DNA of 29,982 nucleotides from JAOZHU01 sp964506435 (GTDB lineage Archaea > Thermoproteota > Bathyarchaeia > Bathyarchaeales > Bathycorpusculaceae): contig CAZDLK010000016.1 of NCBI GenBank assembly GCA_964506435.1, positions 1 through 29,982 on the forward strand. The letters are read 5' to 3'. The translations under genes and the position numbers were made by a program. Below the pieces are notes generated by a model, which had not been told where the DNA came from, made no database searches, and worked only from the letters and a program-made list of their open reading frames with translations. Shown here piece by piece: positions 7,561 through 15,877 of the stretch. How positions within the stretch are numbered: position 1 is the first letter of the stretch; each line of letters starts with the position of its first letter.

Positions 7561-8130
7561 ATGCCTTTAACTCCGTTGCATGGTCTTGCCGTCTTTTTTC
7601 TCTACTTTAAGAACAAGCGAAGCGTTGACCCGCTTGCACTAGTAGCCTCAGCAATGATTGTTGATTTGGAGCCACTTTACTACATTCTAAGCGGCGAATT
7701 TATGAACCACCACATGATCTGGCACGGGTACGCCTTAATCTTGACAATTTACCCAATTCTAATCACTTTAGCTGTGTACGTTGTGGAACGCCTCTTCGAG
7801 AAACAACTGTGGTCAACATACACCACGTTACAGTTTAAACCCGAAAAAGTCAGATACCCCCTGCTGAACATATACCTGTGCTGCCTACTCGGCGGAGTCA
7901 GCCACATATTCTTCGACATGTTCACACATGAAAACCTGCCCTACGTAGTTTACCCCCTGTTCCTCGGCAACCCATTTTACATAGGAGCCGCATCAGGAAT
8001 AGTCGAACTGACCGTGATTGCTTTGGTACTTTACTCTGTTTACTGCTGGTCAAAAACACAGAAACCCAACTATCAACAAACAGCGAAAACCCAAAATACC
8101 CAAAAACCCACATTATTAAACAGGCAATAG
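7561..8130 (+). CDS. Polytopic membrane protein, YdjM/DUF4184-like
   Basis: About 189 residues with four or five hydrophobic stretches. The start MPLTPLHG resembles the MPxTPxH opening of archaeal DUF4184/YdjM-like membrane proteins, often annotated as putative metal-dependent hydrolases. A conserved-looking pattern of His and Asp follows: HHMIWHGY near residue 50 and SHIFFDMFTHEN near 120, where His and Asp spaced by 3-4 could bind metal at the membrane face. The C-terminal tail is polar and rich in Gln, Thr and Lys. ATG 7561 is preferred over the in-frame ATG at 7522 inside pyrK, because the family starts with MPxTP. It follows pyrK closely and may share its transcript. Function unknown. 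Confidence 0.7.
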   Translation: MPLTPLHGLAVFFLYFKNKRSVDPLALVASAMIVDLEPLYYILSGEFMNHHMIWHGYALILTIYPILITLAVYVVERLFEKQLWSTYTTLQFKPEKVRYPLLNIYLCCLLGGVSHIFFDMFTHENLPYVVYPLFLGNPFYIGAASGIVELTVIALVLYSVYCWSKTQKPNYQQTAKTQNTQKPTLLNRQ

Positions 8131-8134
8131 AACA

Positions 8135-8419
8135 ATGTTTTCCCAACAGGAACTAGAAGAGATCGTCCGCAAGACAGTCTCCCGCTACAACAGATTCCGA
8201 AGCCCTGAAGCCATCGCCAAACTCATCCGCGTGTCACCGGAAAGCGTTACCATCGCGTTTACAGGCGCCTTCTGCACAGGTTGCGGCGTGCTAGGCTACG
8301 TTGAAGGCTTCATTCATGATTTCAAAACGGTAACCAGCACGGTGGAATTGAAGATTGACAAGACTCGGCAAATAGGCCCTAGAGGTTTAGAAGTAGACTA
8401 TAAAGTCAAAGTTCGATAA
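8135..8419 (+). CDS. Small cysteine-motif protein of unknown function
   Basis: A 94-residue soluble protein beginning 4 bases after the upstream stop, so probably co-transcribed with the membrane protein. A helical N-terminal half is followed by a VTIAFTGAFCTGCG segment (about 38-51) with two cysteines three residues apart, then a strand-rich C-terminus. The strand followed by CxxC is loosely reminiscent of NifU-like or iron-sulfur scaffold domains, but the match is too weak to name one. The ATG start lies directly after the preceding stop. It ends 17 bases from the end of the convergent CBS gene. Confidence 0.6.
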   Translation: MFSQQELEEIVRKTVSRYNRFRSPEAIAKLIRVSPESVTIAFTGAFCTGCGVLGYVEGFIHDFKTVTSTVELKIDKTRQIGPRGLEVDYKVKVR

Positions 8420-8436
8420 AAAAAGAAGATGCTGCT

Positions 8437-9618
8437 TTAGAGTTCTTCTTCTGGGAAGCCTATTTTCCGCAGGAAATCCCTAGCGTACGTTGGGTCATGG
8501 TCCAGTTCCTTGCTGCGCAAAATTCTTCTGTCCAGTCTATCTAACGCCACGCGGAAAGCGGGTTCTATACCCCAACCTTCGCTTGAGCTATAGAATGCAC
8601 CTTTCGCTGTCCTCAACTGCAGGCGGCAGTGAATAAGCGGTACGCCTTTGCGGCTTGCGCCATGCGTCTTAACATAAGCGAAAAGTGTTCCCGTCTTGAA
8701 GACGTTTTCGTATTTGCGGGCAAACGTGTCAAACTCCTCTAGCATGAAGCTTTGCTCATCTGGGTTAACTTTGATGTCTTTAACTGCAAGCTGCAACGTG
8801 AATTTCCTCTCAGAAACTTCCATCTGCGATATCGGCTCAAGAAAATCCAGTTTTGTCACTATACCCGCTAGTCGCTCTTGTGACAGAACGGGCAAACAAG
8901 AAATGTCGTAACTGTGCATTTTCTCCTCTGCTTCCTTCAAACTCGCCTCAGCCTGAACCGTGACCACTGGACTATTCATAATACCCTTCACAGGAATACT
9001 CAGCAGCGGATTTTTTTCTCCACTTCGGTCACCTAACGTTTGACGGCGCTGCGGCTGAATAACATGCACGATAATGTCCTGTATGCTTACTATACCCACA
9101 AGTTTCCCAGAATCCATCACCGGCACATGCGAAATACCTTGCTCCCGAAAAATGCTCAACACAGCACCTACCGACCTGTTTGCCTCAATCGTAGAAGGCG
9201 ACTTCGTCATTATCTCCTTAACCTTAGTATTACCCCACTGCCGAGTAACAGCCCCATGAATAATGCCTTCGTCAGTGATGAAGCCCACAAGTTTTCTTTT
9301 CTCAAAAACTGGAAGCTGCCTCACGCCGCTCTCTATCATTAACTTGGCTGCTTTACTGAGGGACACACTCAGCTCAACTTTTGGCGCAGGACGCATTAGG
9401 GTTTTAACTTTGGTTGATGCAGGGTCAAGTCCCGACCTTATAATCCAACGCCTCGTAATTACACCCACATATCTGCCCTTATCATCCAAGACCGCGAGAA
9501 CAGGCGGCATCTCCTTCTTAAAAAGCTCCAAGCATCTAGACAGCGCATCCTTCTCATAAACAGTGGAAAATTTTTTCGAGAAAACATCTCCAACGAAAAT
9601 CGAACTAGGCATCATCAT
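8437..9618 (-). CDS. Four-CBS-domain protein with C-terminal HPF/RaiA-like domain
   Basis: A 393-residue cytosolic protein. Four CBS domains lie at about 5-63, 70-125, 131-186 and 208-263, each with the usual VPV/LPV strand and GIVTxxD-like end. Two Bateman pairs like these normally bind adenosine nucleotides. The last 120 residues (about 270-375) are not CBS: they show an alternating strand-helix-strand pattern ending in a helix with ALDRLDRRILRSK, which looks like the ribosome-binding HPF/RaiA (sigma-54 modulation) fold. Such a fusion would link nucleotide sensing to ribosome hibernation; this is inference. Starts ATG 9618, 9615 and 9612 are adjacent, with AGAGG just upstream. Confidence 0.85.
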   Translation of the reverse strand: MMMPSSIFVGDVFSKKFSTVYEKDALSRCLELFKKEMPPVLAVLDDKGRYVGVITRRWIIRSGLDPASTKVKTLMRPAPKVELSVSLSKAAKLMIESGVRQLPVFEKRKLVGFITDEGIIHGAVTRQWGNTKVKEIMTKSPSTIEANRSVGAVLSIFREQGISHVPVMDSGKLVGIVSIQDIIVHVIQPQRRQTLGDRSGEKNPLLSIPVKGIMNSPVVTVQAEASLKEAEEKMHSYDISCLPVLSQERLAGIVTKLDFLEPISQMEVSERKFTLQLAVKDIKVNPDEQSFMLEEFDTFARKYENVFKTGTLFAYVKTHGASRKGVPLIHCRLQLRTAKGAFYSSSEGWGIEPAFRVALDRLDRRILRSKELDHDPTYARDFLRKIGFPEEEL

Positions 9619-9647
9619 TCCTCTATTTCGTAATGGATTACGTTGAA

Positions 9648-9657
9648 TTTAAATATT
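9648..9657 (-). promoter_or_regulatory. TATA box for the CBS-domain gene
   Basis: The minus strand reads AATATTTAAA about 30-39 bases upstream of the ATG at 9618, giving a very short leader that still contains AGAGG. Confidence 0.5.
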
Positions 9658-9758
9658 GCAACCTGCAGCATGTCAAAGGTTGATATGGCGAAACAGCGTG
9701 TTATCTATTGGCGTTTTTAAGGCTTCCATGTGACTCAAATAACTGATATAGAAAAACA

Positions 9759-9775
9759 TATCTATATTCTAGATA
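9759..9775. repeat. AT-rich inverted repeat upstream of a basic-protein gene
   Basis: TATCTA (9759-9764) and TAGATA (9770-9775) are perfect arms around 5 bases. They sit in a 290-base gene-free interval that also holds a TATA-like TTTAAATAG at 9804-9812. It could be an operator or chance AT-rich symmetry. Confidence 0.3.
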
Positions 9776-9909
9776 ATCTGTATAGATGTTTCATACTGCC
9801 TCATTTAAATAGAGCGTTTAGGAAGATTACAGAAAGGGGGCGCCGCCAAAATCACACTCAGCACGCCACGCGTTCTACTCCGCTCCTGTCAGGGAGGGAC
9901 TGCATACAG

Positions 9910-10293
9910 TTGAGTCTGCCTCAAAAAGAAATGGTAGAAGAACTCAAAACCCAATGGAAACAACTATGGCAAGAGCGACTGGACGACAAAGTGCGAGCTG
10001 AAGGCGTAGCAACAAACGAATATTCCAACTTGTTCGTCGAAAAAGGCACCATAATCCACGCAACACGTGATTACAAGGCTCTCAACTTCAAAGAAATTTT
10101 AGTGCAAAACCAAATTGCCAACGCAGACAGATTCATCCCTCCAGCTGTTCAAGTTGGCGGTTGGACAAAGTTCGTCAAAACATCCATCACAAGCATGCGC
10201 CCGCAGAGGCATAAGCGCGCTTTACTCTATCGTGAGGCTGAAAAAAAACGCCAGCAGCCTAAAAAAGGCGGCAGAGGCTGGCTCCACATATAA
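9910..10293 (+). CDS. Basic hypothetical protein
   Basis: A 127-residue protein starting at TTG 9910, which has GGAGG at 9893-9897. The open frame reaches back to 9730, but those codons cover the promoter-like region and contain no recognisable sequence. The N-terminal half is helical and charged (about residues 5-30), the middle carries aromatic and Asp/Asn residues, and the C-terminus is strongly basic with QRHKRALLYREAEKKRQQ and KKGGRG, suggesting nucleic-acid or ribosome binding. I do not recognise a family. It stands alone between the divergent CBS gene and the winged-helix operon. Confidence 0.6.
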   Translation: MSLPQKEMVEELKTQWKQLWQERLDDKVRAEGVATNEYSNLFVEKGTIIHATRDYKALNFKEILVQNQIANADRFIPPAVQVGGWTKFVKTSITSMRPQRHKRALLYREAEKKRQQPKKGGRGWLHI

Positions 10294-10366
10294 ATGATTA
10301 AATCTGTTTAAGCTGCCTTTGTTTCTGCTATTTTTTCCCTTTTCAATATGTTTTGAGGAATCTATT

Positions 10367-10681
10367 TTGGGAATTTACAGAGGCCGATTAGACATAATAG
10401 CTGACATTCTGCAAGTCGCCAGCGGAAACGCCAAAAAAACACAAATCATGTTTCAAGCTAACTTAAGTTACAGCGTCCTGCAGAAATACCTCGCAGAAAT
10501 GACTGATGCATCACTGATTAGCTTTGAAGACGAAGAACAATGCTACGTTCTAACCGACAAGGGAAACACGTTTCTAGACGCATACCAAAAATACTCAAAA
10601 ATCAACAAACACTTAGAAAAGAAACTAACTGCCATCCGCACACAGAAACGCGCCTTAGAAAAACTATGCTCAGCCAAATAA
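10367..10681 (+). CDS. Archaeal winged-helix protein (HTH_45-like)
   Basis: A 104-residue DNA-binding protein. The pattern GRLDIIADILQVASGNAKKT, followed by SYSVLQKYLAEM as recognition helix and by LTDKGNTFLDAY as the wing and start of the dimer helix, is that of the archaeal HTH_45 winged-helix family. The C-terminal 30 residues form a charged helix probably used for dimerisation. TTG 10367 with a GAGG just upstream is preferred to the in-frame ATG at 10319, whose extra residues are hydrophobic and lack homology. The next gene overlaps or abuts its 3' end, so it may regulate this envelope-protein operon, which is inferred from position. Confidence 0.78.
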   Translation: MGIYRGRLDIIADILQVASGNAKKTQIMFQANLSYSVLQKYLAEMTDASLISFEDEEQCYVLTDKGNTFLDAYQKYSKINKHLEKKLTAIRTQKRALEKLCSAK

Positions 10682-10707
10682 CCACAACCCGTTCAACACA
10701 ACGAGCG

Positions 10708-11229
10708 ATGCCCATGGCAAATGCAGCAAAAAATCACACAAGCGCTTTCACCTGCCTAACCGTGGCAATTTTGATTGCCGCCTGCTTTATGCCTACTTGC
10801 TCCGCGGTTACCGCTGAAGAAGCAAACACCGCCATTAGCCAAGCTGAACACGATTTAAACTCAGCATATGTCGCTGTTGCTGCAGCTGAAACTGCAGAAG
10901 CAGATATCTCTGCATTGCTGACTAAACTAAGCAGCGCAGTTGATTATCTATCACGGGCACACGCCGCTTATAAAAGCGGTGATTACGAGAATGCAAACGC
11001 GCTGGCTGTTGAATGCAGCAGTACTGTGGAAGGCGTTGCCGAAGATGCGGCAAGTTTGAAGGCAGACACGGAAAAAGCGCGCAGCGACAAATTGTTTTTA
11101 ACCACGCTTCTTTCTAGCGTTGGTTTGGTTTTGCTTCTTGCTTTCGGGTTGCTGGGATGGTGGCTGTTGAAGAAACGGTATTCTAGGCGCATTTTGGATA
11201 TGAAGCCTCAACTGGAGGAAACCACATGA
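10708..11229 (+). CDS. Exported helical protein with C-terminal membrane anchor
   Basis: About 173 residues. A signal-peptide-like hydrophobic stretch (about 18-36) leads to an Ala-rich helical ectodomain with heptad-like spacing (about 45-125), then a C-terminal membrane helix (about 130-152) and a basic tail LLKKRYSRR. So the ectodomain lies outside and the tail inside. ATG 10708 or 10714 is likely; ATG 10666 would overlap the winged-helix gene by 16 bases and is also possible. The end overlaps the next start by 4 bases (ATGA). It resembles no family I can name; the helical repeat may act as a spacer or oligomerisation stalk. Confidence 0.68.
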   Translation: MPMANAAKNHTSAFTCLTVAILIAACFMPTCSAVTAEEANTAISQAEHDLNSAYVAVAAAETAEADISALLTKLSSAVDYLSRAHAAYKSGDYENANALAVECSSTVEGVAEDAASLKADTEKARSDKLFLTTLLSSVGLVLLLAFGLLGWWLLKKRYSRRILDMKPQLEETT

Positions 11230-11834
11230 ATTTAGGCGATGCGAAACTGGTTTACACGTTTTCCTGCGTTATATTAAGCTTGATCATTTTATCGCCAACT
11301 TTGGCCATGGTTGTTTCTTTTCCAAGCGGCGAACAGTTTTCTGAACTCTGGATTTTAGGACCCAACCACATGACTGAAGGTTACCCGTTTAATGTTTCGC
11401 CAAATGAATCATACAAAGTCTATCTTGGCGTTGGCAACCAGATGGGAGACTTAAGCTATTATAGAGTTTACGTAAAGTTTCGGAACGCATCAGAATCTTT
11501 CTCGAATAGCACCGCTGGACTGGCAAGCGCAGGAGAGCCTCTCTTTGAGTATAACCTGTTTTTGAGGAACAATGAAACGTGGGAAAAAGAATTAACGTTT
11601 TCTTTCAGAGACGTTTCGTTTGAAGGAGCTGTTTGCAAAGTTTCAAAAGTTTCGATAGACGATTACACTGTAAGTGTTAATACGCTCGCAGTGTGGAATG
11701 CAACGAGCAACGTGTTCTATTACCAGTTGTTCTTTGAACTGTGGATTTACGATGCCGCAAGCTCAGCTTTCCGATTTCACGGTCGCTGCGTTGGATTACA
11801 GCTTAACATGAGTCAGCCGCCGCAATCCTTTTGA
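11226..11834 (+). CDS. DUF1616-like exported protein
   Basis: A 202-residue protein with an N-terminal membrane or signal segment (about 8-30) and an extracellular strand-rich domain. The ELWILGPNHMTEGYPFNV stretch (about 40-57) followed by YKVYLGVGNQMG and YYRVYVKFRN is the recognisable C-terminal part of archaeal DUF1616 proteins, normally preceded by four membrane helices that are absent here. Several NxS/T sites suggest N-glycosylation outside the cell. Its ATGA start overlaps the upstream stop, so the winged-helix protein, the helical membrane protein and this one form one operon. Role unknown; a cell-envelope function is likely. Confidence 0.78.
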   Translation: MNLGDAKLVYTFSCVILSLIILSPTLAMVVSFPSGEQFSELWILGPNHMTEGYPFNVSPNESYKVYLGVGNQMGDLSYYRVYVKFRNASESFSNSTAGLASAGEPLFEYNLFLRNNETWEKELTFSFRDVSFEGAVCKVSKVSIDDYTVSVNTLAVWNATSNVFYYQLFFELWIYDAASSAFRFHGRCVGLQLNMSQPPQSF

Positions 11835-11924
11835 CATAGAATTGTTTTCCATTACAATTTAATTGGAAGCCCATTAATGAATTTGGTAGCTCGGTATCTT
11901 GTTGAGAGAAAGAGGGAATAGTGT

Positions 11925-12602
11925 TTGCTGTCGTCAACCTTAGTGGTGATTCCTGCTTTAAATGAAGAAGAAGGCATACGTCTCACCATTAACGAGCTTA
12001 GGCAGTATCTGCATGATTCCGAATTTCTAGTTGTTGATGGCAACAGCAACGACGGAACGGCGCATGTTGCAGAAATTCTCGGTGCCACTGTGATACGTCA
12101 GCTTGGCAAGGGCAAAGGCGACGCCATAGACTACGCAATTAAGCACATCAGAAAGCGGGTTGACTGTTTGATTTTTACTGATGCTGACTATACGTACCCA
12201 GCAAAGTTCATTCCGCATATGCTGAAGATTTTGAGAAAAAACCCGCAAGTGGGTATGGTCTGCGGAAACAGATTCAATTCGCATTTTGACATGAAAGCTA
12301 TGCGTAACATTTTCTATGTTGGTAACCGGGCGCTAGCTTTAGCGCACAATTTGTTGAACGGCATAGAGTTACGCGATCCCTTAACGGGCTTACGCGCAGT
12401 ACGCAGTGAAATCTTGAAGAATTGGCAACCAAAATCTGATGGCTTCGATGTGGAAATCGAATTAAACCATTATGTTGAAAGGCAAGGCTACGCGATAGCT
12501 GAGATACCTATAGCTTATCGGTCTAGAATAGGTGAAAAGAAGCTGAAGCTGAAAGATGGCTTCACCATTTTGAAAAGAATGTTAACTGAAAGCACATACT
12601 AA
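11925..12602 (+). CDS. GT2 glycosyltransferase, dolichyl-phosphate mannose synthase-like
   Basis: A 225-residue GT-A enzyme. VVIPALNEEEG (about 7-17) opens the nucleotide-binding fold, DGNSNDGT marks the base-binding loop, TDADYTYP is the DxD metal site, and DPLTGLRAV is the acceptor-site block typical of DPM1-type polyprenyl-phosphate glycosyltransferases. No C-terminal membrane helices are present, so it is likely peripheral. TTG 11925 follows an AGAGGG ribosome site. The enzyme would load a sugar onto dolichyl phosphate as donor for surface-glycan assembly encoded downstream. Donor sugar unknown. Confidence 0.88.
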   Translation: MLSSTLVVIPALNEEEGIRLTINELRQYLHDSEFLVVDGNSNDGTAHVAEILGATVIRQLGKGKGDAIDYAIKHIRKRVDCLIFTDADYTYPAKFIPHMLKILRKNPQVGMVCGNRFNSHFDMKAMRNIFYVGNRALALAHNLLNGIELRDPLTGLRAVRSEILKNWQPKSDGFDVEIELNHYVERQGYAIAEIPIAYRSRIGEKKLKLKDGFTILKRMLTESTY

Positions 12603-12726
12603 TCCAAACATGCAAGGCTGCGCTTGCTCTTTGCAAGCCGCCAGAAGTAGTGGTGTAGAATAATTTATTAACTCTACTCCTTCTAAGACTTGCTAATCGC
12701 TATTCGTTGTGGTTGAGTCTGCAAAA

Positions 12727-13661
12727 ATGAAGTTTCCGAAAGTTTTAGTGACTGTGGCGCAGGTTTTATAGGCAGCATCTTGTGGATAAATTGCTGAGCG
12801 AAGGCTTTGAGGTTTGGGTTTTAGACAATTTTTCAAGCGGGTGAATGGAAAATATTGCCCAACATAAAGATAAACCGTTGTTTCATCTGGTGAATGGTGA
12901 TATCCGCGATTCCAGAGTAGTTAACGCGGTCGTAAAGAATGTTGACGCAGTTTTCCATGAAGCTGCTTTCGTGGATGTGTCTCTTTCTGTTAAGGATCCA
13001 CTTTTGTGTGAGGACATTAATGTCCATGGGACACTTAATTTGCTTAGAGCCAGCTTTAGATTCTAAAGTTAAACGCTTCATTTTTGCTTCTTCTGCCGCA
13101 GTTTACGGCGACACAAAGCCTGCGAAAAAGAAAGAAACCCTGCTGCTTAAACCAATTTCGCCATATGGCGTTTCGAAGATGGCTGCAGAAAATTATGTTC
13201 GAGTTTTCAATGAGCTTTACGCTTTAGGAACTGTGCTTACGATATTTCAACGTTTATGGACCCAGGCAGGTTTTTGGTTCCAGCTACAGTTGGGGTGATG
13301 CCAACTTTTTTTTTAACTCTGTTGCTTCAAAATCAACCACCTATTATTAATGGCGACGGAAAGCAAACTAGAGATTTTGTGCATGTAGCTGATGTGGCAT
13401 CAGCGAATCTGGCTTGCTTTAGATAGTGCAACCGCAGCAGGGAAAGTTTTTAACATCGCTAGCGGTATCAGTGTGTCGATGTATGCCTTAGCGAGGATGT
13501 TACAGCGAATTACAAGTGCGAAGCATTCAACGCCAATCTTTGCTGAAGCTAGACGGGGAGATATTAAACATGTTTATGGAGATATTGGGAAAGCGCGAGA
13601 GCTTTTGGGTTTTCGCCCGAAAATACCGCTTGAGGATGGTTTATCTGCGTTTGTTGAATAA
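12727..13661 (+). pseudogene. Frameshifted NAD-dependent sugar epimerase/dehydratase
   Basis: Pieces of one extended SDR sugar epimerase, such as UDP-glucose 4-epimerase, lie in order across three frames. They are the start MKFPKVLV, a broken GGAGFIGS Rossmann motif, DNFSSG, then GDIRD, FASSAAVYGDTK, the catalytic SPYGVSKMAAENY, RYFNVYGPRQ, then GDGKQTRDFVHVADVA and a normal C-terminus. I count at least six single-base indels (near 12754, 12776, 13055, 13230, 13291 and 13415) and a TGA at 12842. Protein similarity stays strong between the breaks, so decay is recent or the bases are misread. As read, no active enzyme can be made. Confidence 0.85.
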
Positions 13662-13732
13662 TGTCTGTGGTGTATGCCGAAATGGATGTGGTCTGAGTTG
13701 AGCTATATTGCAACTTTCGAAATATCATTTAT

Positions 13733-13743
13733 CTTAATAAATC
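13733..13743 (+). promoter_or_regulatory. TATA-like element before the PIG-L gene
   Basis: CTTAATAAATC lies about 35 bases upstream of TTG 13775 in an AT-rich stretch, a reasonable distance for an archaeal promoter with a very short leader. Confidence 0.35.
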
Positions 13744-13774
13744 ATACAGTCATGGTAATTACAGGTGTTGAATA

Positions 13775-14410
13775 TTGGTCCTAAAAGCTGACGTTATAAT
13801 TGCCTGCGGCGCACACCCAGATGATGTTGAATTGGGCTGTGGCGGAACGATTAGAGCCGCAACCAAACTTGGAAAAAAAGTAATAGCAGTCTTTCTTACC
13901 AAAGGCGAAAAGAGCGGAGACCCCGACGTGCGATGTCAGGAAAGTAAAAAAGCATTATCTATTTTGGGCGTAAAAGACGTCTATTTCGGAGACTTTCCGG
14001 ATACTGAAATCCCGAATAACCATACAGTTGTGGCTTGGTTAGAGTCTTTCTACGACAAATATAAACCAGAAGTGATTTTAACCCACAGCATTAACGATAT
14101 GCATCAAGATCATCGCCAAGTAGGCTGGCTCAGCATGAGTGCATTTAGAAACGCTCCTAGAATACTCGCATATGAAACCCCGAGAGTCACAGCTGTGTTT
14201 GCTCCAACGTATTTCGTGGATATCTCCAATTCCGTCAAGGAAAAATGGGCTGCCTTGAAATGCCATGTATCACAAAGTGAAAAAAGATACATCACTTATG
14301 AATCAATGGTTAACCTGACCTCCTTCAGAGGAGGGCAAGTTAACCTCGCATATGCAGAGGCCTTTGAAGTAGTGCGATATGTTGAAAAAGATGTCTGGTC
14401 AAAAGTTTGA
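13775..14410 (+). CDS. PIG-L/LmbE family deacetylase
   Basis: A 211-residue zinc hydrolase. The AHPDDVELG motif (13-21, with H14, D16 and D17) and HQDHR (110-114, with H110 and H113) form the metal site and catalytic base of the PIG-L family, which removes acetyl groups from N-acetylglucosamine-type sugars. FLTKGEKSG follows the first motif as usual. The TTG start lies close behind a TATA-like element. In this glycan island, just before an aminotransferase and a WbqC-like protein, it most likely deacetylates a sugar, exposing an amine. Protein full length; substrate inferred. Confidence 0.87.
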   Translation: MVLKADVIIACGAHPDDVELGCGGTIRAATKLGKKVIAVFLTKGEKSGDPDVRCQESKKALSILGVKDVYFGDFPDTEIPNNHTVVAWLESFYDKYKPEVILTHSINDMHQDHRQVGWLSMSAFRNAPRILAYETPRVTAVFAPTYFVDISNSVKEKWAALKCHVSQSEKRYITYESMVNLTSFRGGQVNLAYAEAFEVVRYVEKDVWSKV

Positions 14411-14453
14411 TACGCAATTAACAGTGTATCCCTTCCAATTCAAAACGGTTGTT

Positions 14454-14471
14454 GCCTCTGCATTCAGAGGC
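14454..14471. terminator. Perfect hairpin between the PIG-L and aminotransferase genes
   Basis: GCCTCTG (14454-14460), a CATT loop and CAGAGGC (14465-14471) form a 7-base perfect stem, 44 bases after the PIG-L stop. No strong T-run follows, so it could end transcription, protect the 3' end or be a processing site. It lies in a 231-base intergenic region. Confidence 0.4.
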
Positions 14472-14641
14472 ATAGGAATTTACTTATTTACATCCTGTTA
14501 CCAAATCTAAAATATACATCAATCCACCCAATCATATTCTATCCGAACTAAAAATCAATAAATCCCTTTTGTGAGGGCGATGACCTGCTAAAATCATAAA
14601 AGCACCGGTAGCATCTTTCAATATAGGCGGAATAGTTCAAG

Positions 14642-15838
14642 ATGACCATAGACTCTAACTTCAAAGCAAAAAATGGAATAAAGATGTTGAAGTATCGATC
14701 TGCTTTTCCATATTTTGATGATGTTGCTGTTAGGAAAATTCTAGCCGATGTCGAAATTGTCCTGAGAACCGGTTTCCTATCCGGAGGGTCTTATACAAGA
14801 AGACTTGAGCAAAAATTCAGCGAGTTTCTCGGAGCAAAACATGCGATAGCAGTCAGTTCTGGGGCAGCTAGTCTTGAAATAGCTCTCCGGTACTTCGGAA
14901 TTAAAGACCGCGAGGTAATAGTCCCTACAAATACCTTTGTGGCAACTCCTAATTCTGTAGTTTTTGCTGGTGGGAACCCCGTTTTTGCGGAGATGAACGA
15001 AGACACGCTGTGCATGGACTTAAGTGACGTGGAAAACCGAATTTCATCCAAAACCGTGGGAGTAATCGTAGTTCACGTCGCTGGGCTCGTATGCCCAGAG
15101 ATTAATAAACTGAGAAGCTTATGCGAAGAGAACAGACTTTTTTTAATCGAAGATTGTTCCCATGCACACGGTGCTATGATTAATGATAAGATGGCTGGCA
15201 CTTTGGGTGATGTGGGCTGCTTTTCTTTTGCACCCACCAAGAATATGACGACAGGTGAAGGCGGAATTTTGGTGTCTGATGATTCACATTTAAACAATGC
15301 TGCTCGCTCAATGAGAAACAGAGGAATAGGCCAAGAACGTTTGATGGTGATGCTGGGACACAGTTGGATGATGAGCGAGACAGACGCAATATTGGGGTTA
15401 CATCAGCTTGAAAACTTGGATTATTTTGTGAAAAGACGAAATGAATTAGCACAGTACTATAACGAACATCTCAAAACTGTAAGGGGCGTTTCTCTTTTTG
15501 ACACGCCTCCTAACATCAGACATGCCTACCATAAATACCCAATAAAACTTGACGAGGACTTAGTTGTGGAGGAAATTGTAACCATTCTACAGGCGCAATA
15601 TGGTATAGAAACTAGTCGTGTATACTACCCACCTTGTCACCTCCAATCCTATTATAAAGAAACTTTCGGAACAAAAGAAGGCGATTTTCCAGTGGCTGAG
15701 AAGATACTTAAACAGACCCTTACTCTGCCTATTTATATAGGACTCACTCGCGAAGACACAGCCTATATCGCGAATGCCCTTAACCTTTCTATTCAAACTT
15801 TGAGGAGCCAACGAAGCCAAATTCAAAAGTGCACATAA
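14642..15838 (+). CDS. DegT/DnrJ/EryC1/StrS sugar aminotransferase
   Basis: A 398-residue PLP enzyme of the sugar aminotransferase family. AVSSGAASLEIAL (about 70-82) binds the cofactor phosphate, EDCSHAHGA carries the aspartate (D171) that contacts the PLP nitrogen, and FSFAPTKNMTTGEGG has the Schiff-base lysine K200. The C-terminal half ends in the usual Pro- and Leu-rich LTLPIYIGL block. It converts a keto-sugar nucleotide to an amino sugar. ATG 14642 is used; ATG 14684 is nearer the normal family start. Neighbours suggest that the product is deacetylated or otherwise modified amino sugar for a surface glycan. Confidence 0.92.
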   Translation: MTIDSNFKAKNGIKMLKYRSAFPYFDDVAVRKILADVEIVLRTGFLSGGSYTRRLEQKFSEFLGAKHAIAVSSGAASLEIALRYFGIKDREVIVPTNTFVATPNSVVFAGGNPVFAEMNEDTLCMDLSDVENRISSKTVGVIVVHVAGLVCPEINKLRSLCEENRLFLIEDCSHAHGAMINDKMAGTLGDVGCFSFAPTKNMTTGEGGILVSDDSHLNNAARSMRNRGIGQERLMVMLGHSWMMSETDAILGLHQLENLDYFVKRRNELAQYYNEHLKTVRGVSLFDTPPNIRHAYHKYPIKLDEDLVVEEIVTILQAQYGIETSRVYYPPCHLQSYYKETFGTKEGDFPVAEKILKQTLTLPIYIGLTREDTAYIANALNLSIQTLRSQRSQIQKCT

Positions 15839-15877
15839 TTAGACTTGTTTTGAGCAAAATATTGTGTGGTTGAATAA

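Noticed and set aside
9730..9909. N-terminal extension of the basic protein frame
   Set aside because: No recognisable sequence, covers the promoter-like region, and a better start with GGAGG exists at TTG 9910.
10115..10297. 60-codon open frame overlapping the basic protein gene
   Set aside because: Shadow frame without a ribosome site; the other frame has protein-like composition and a better start.
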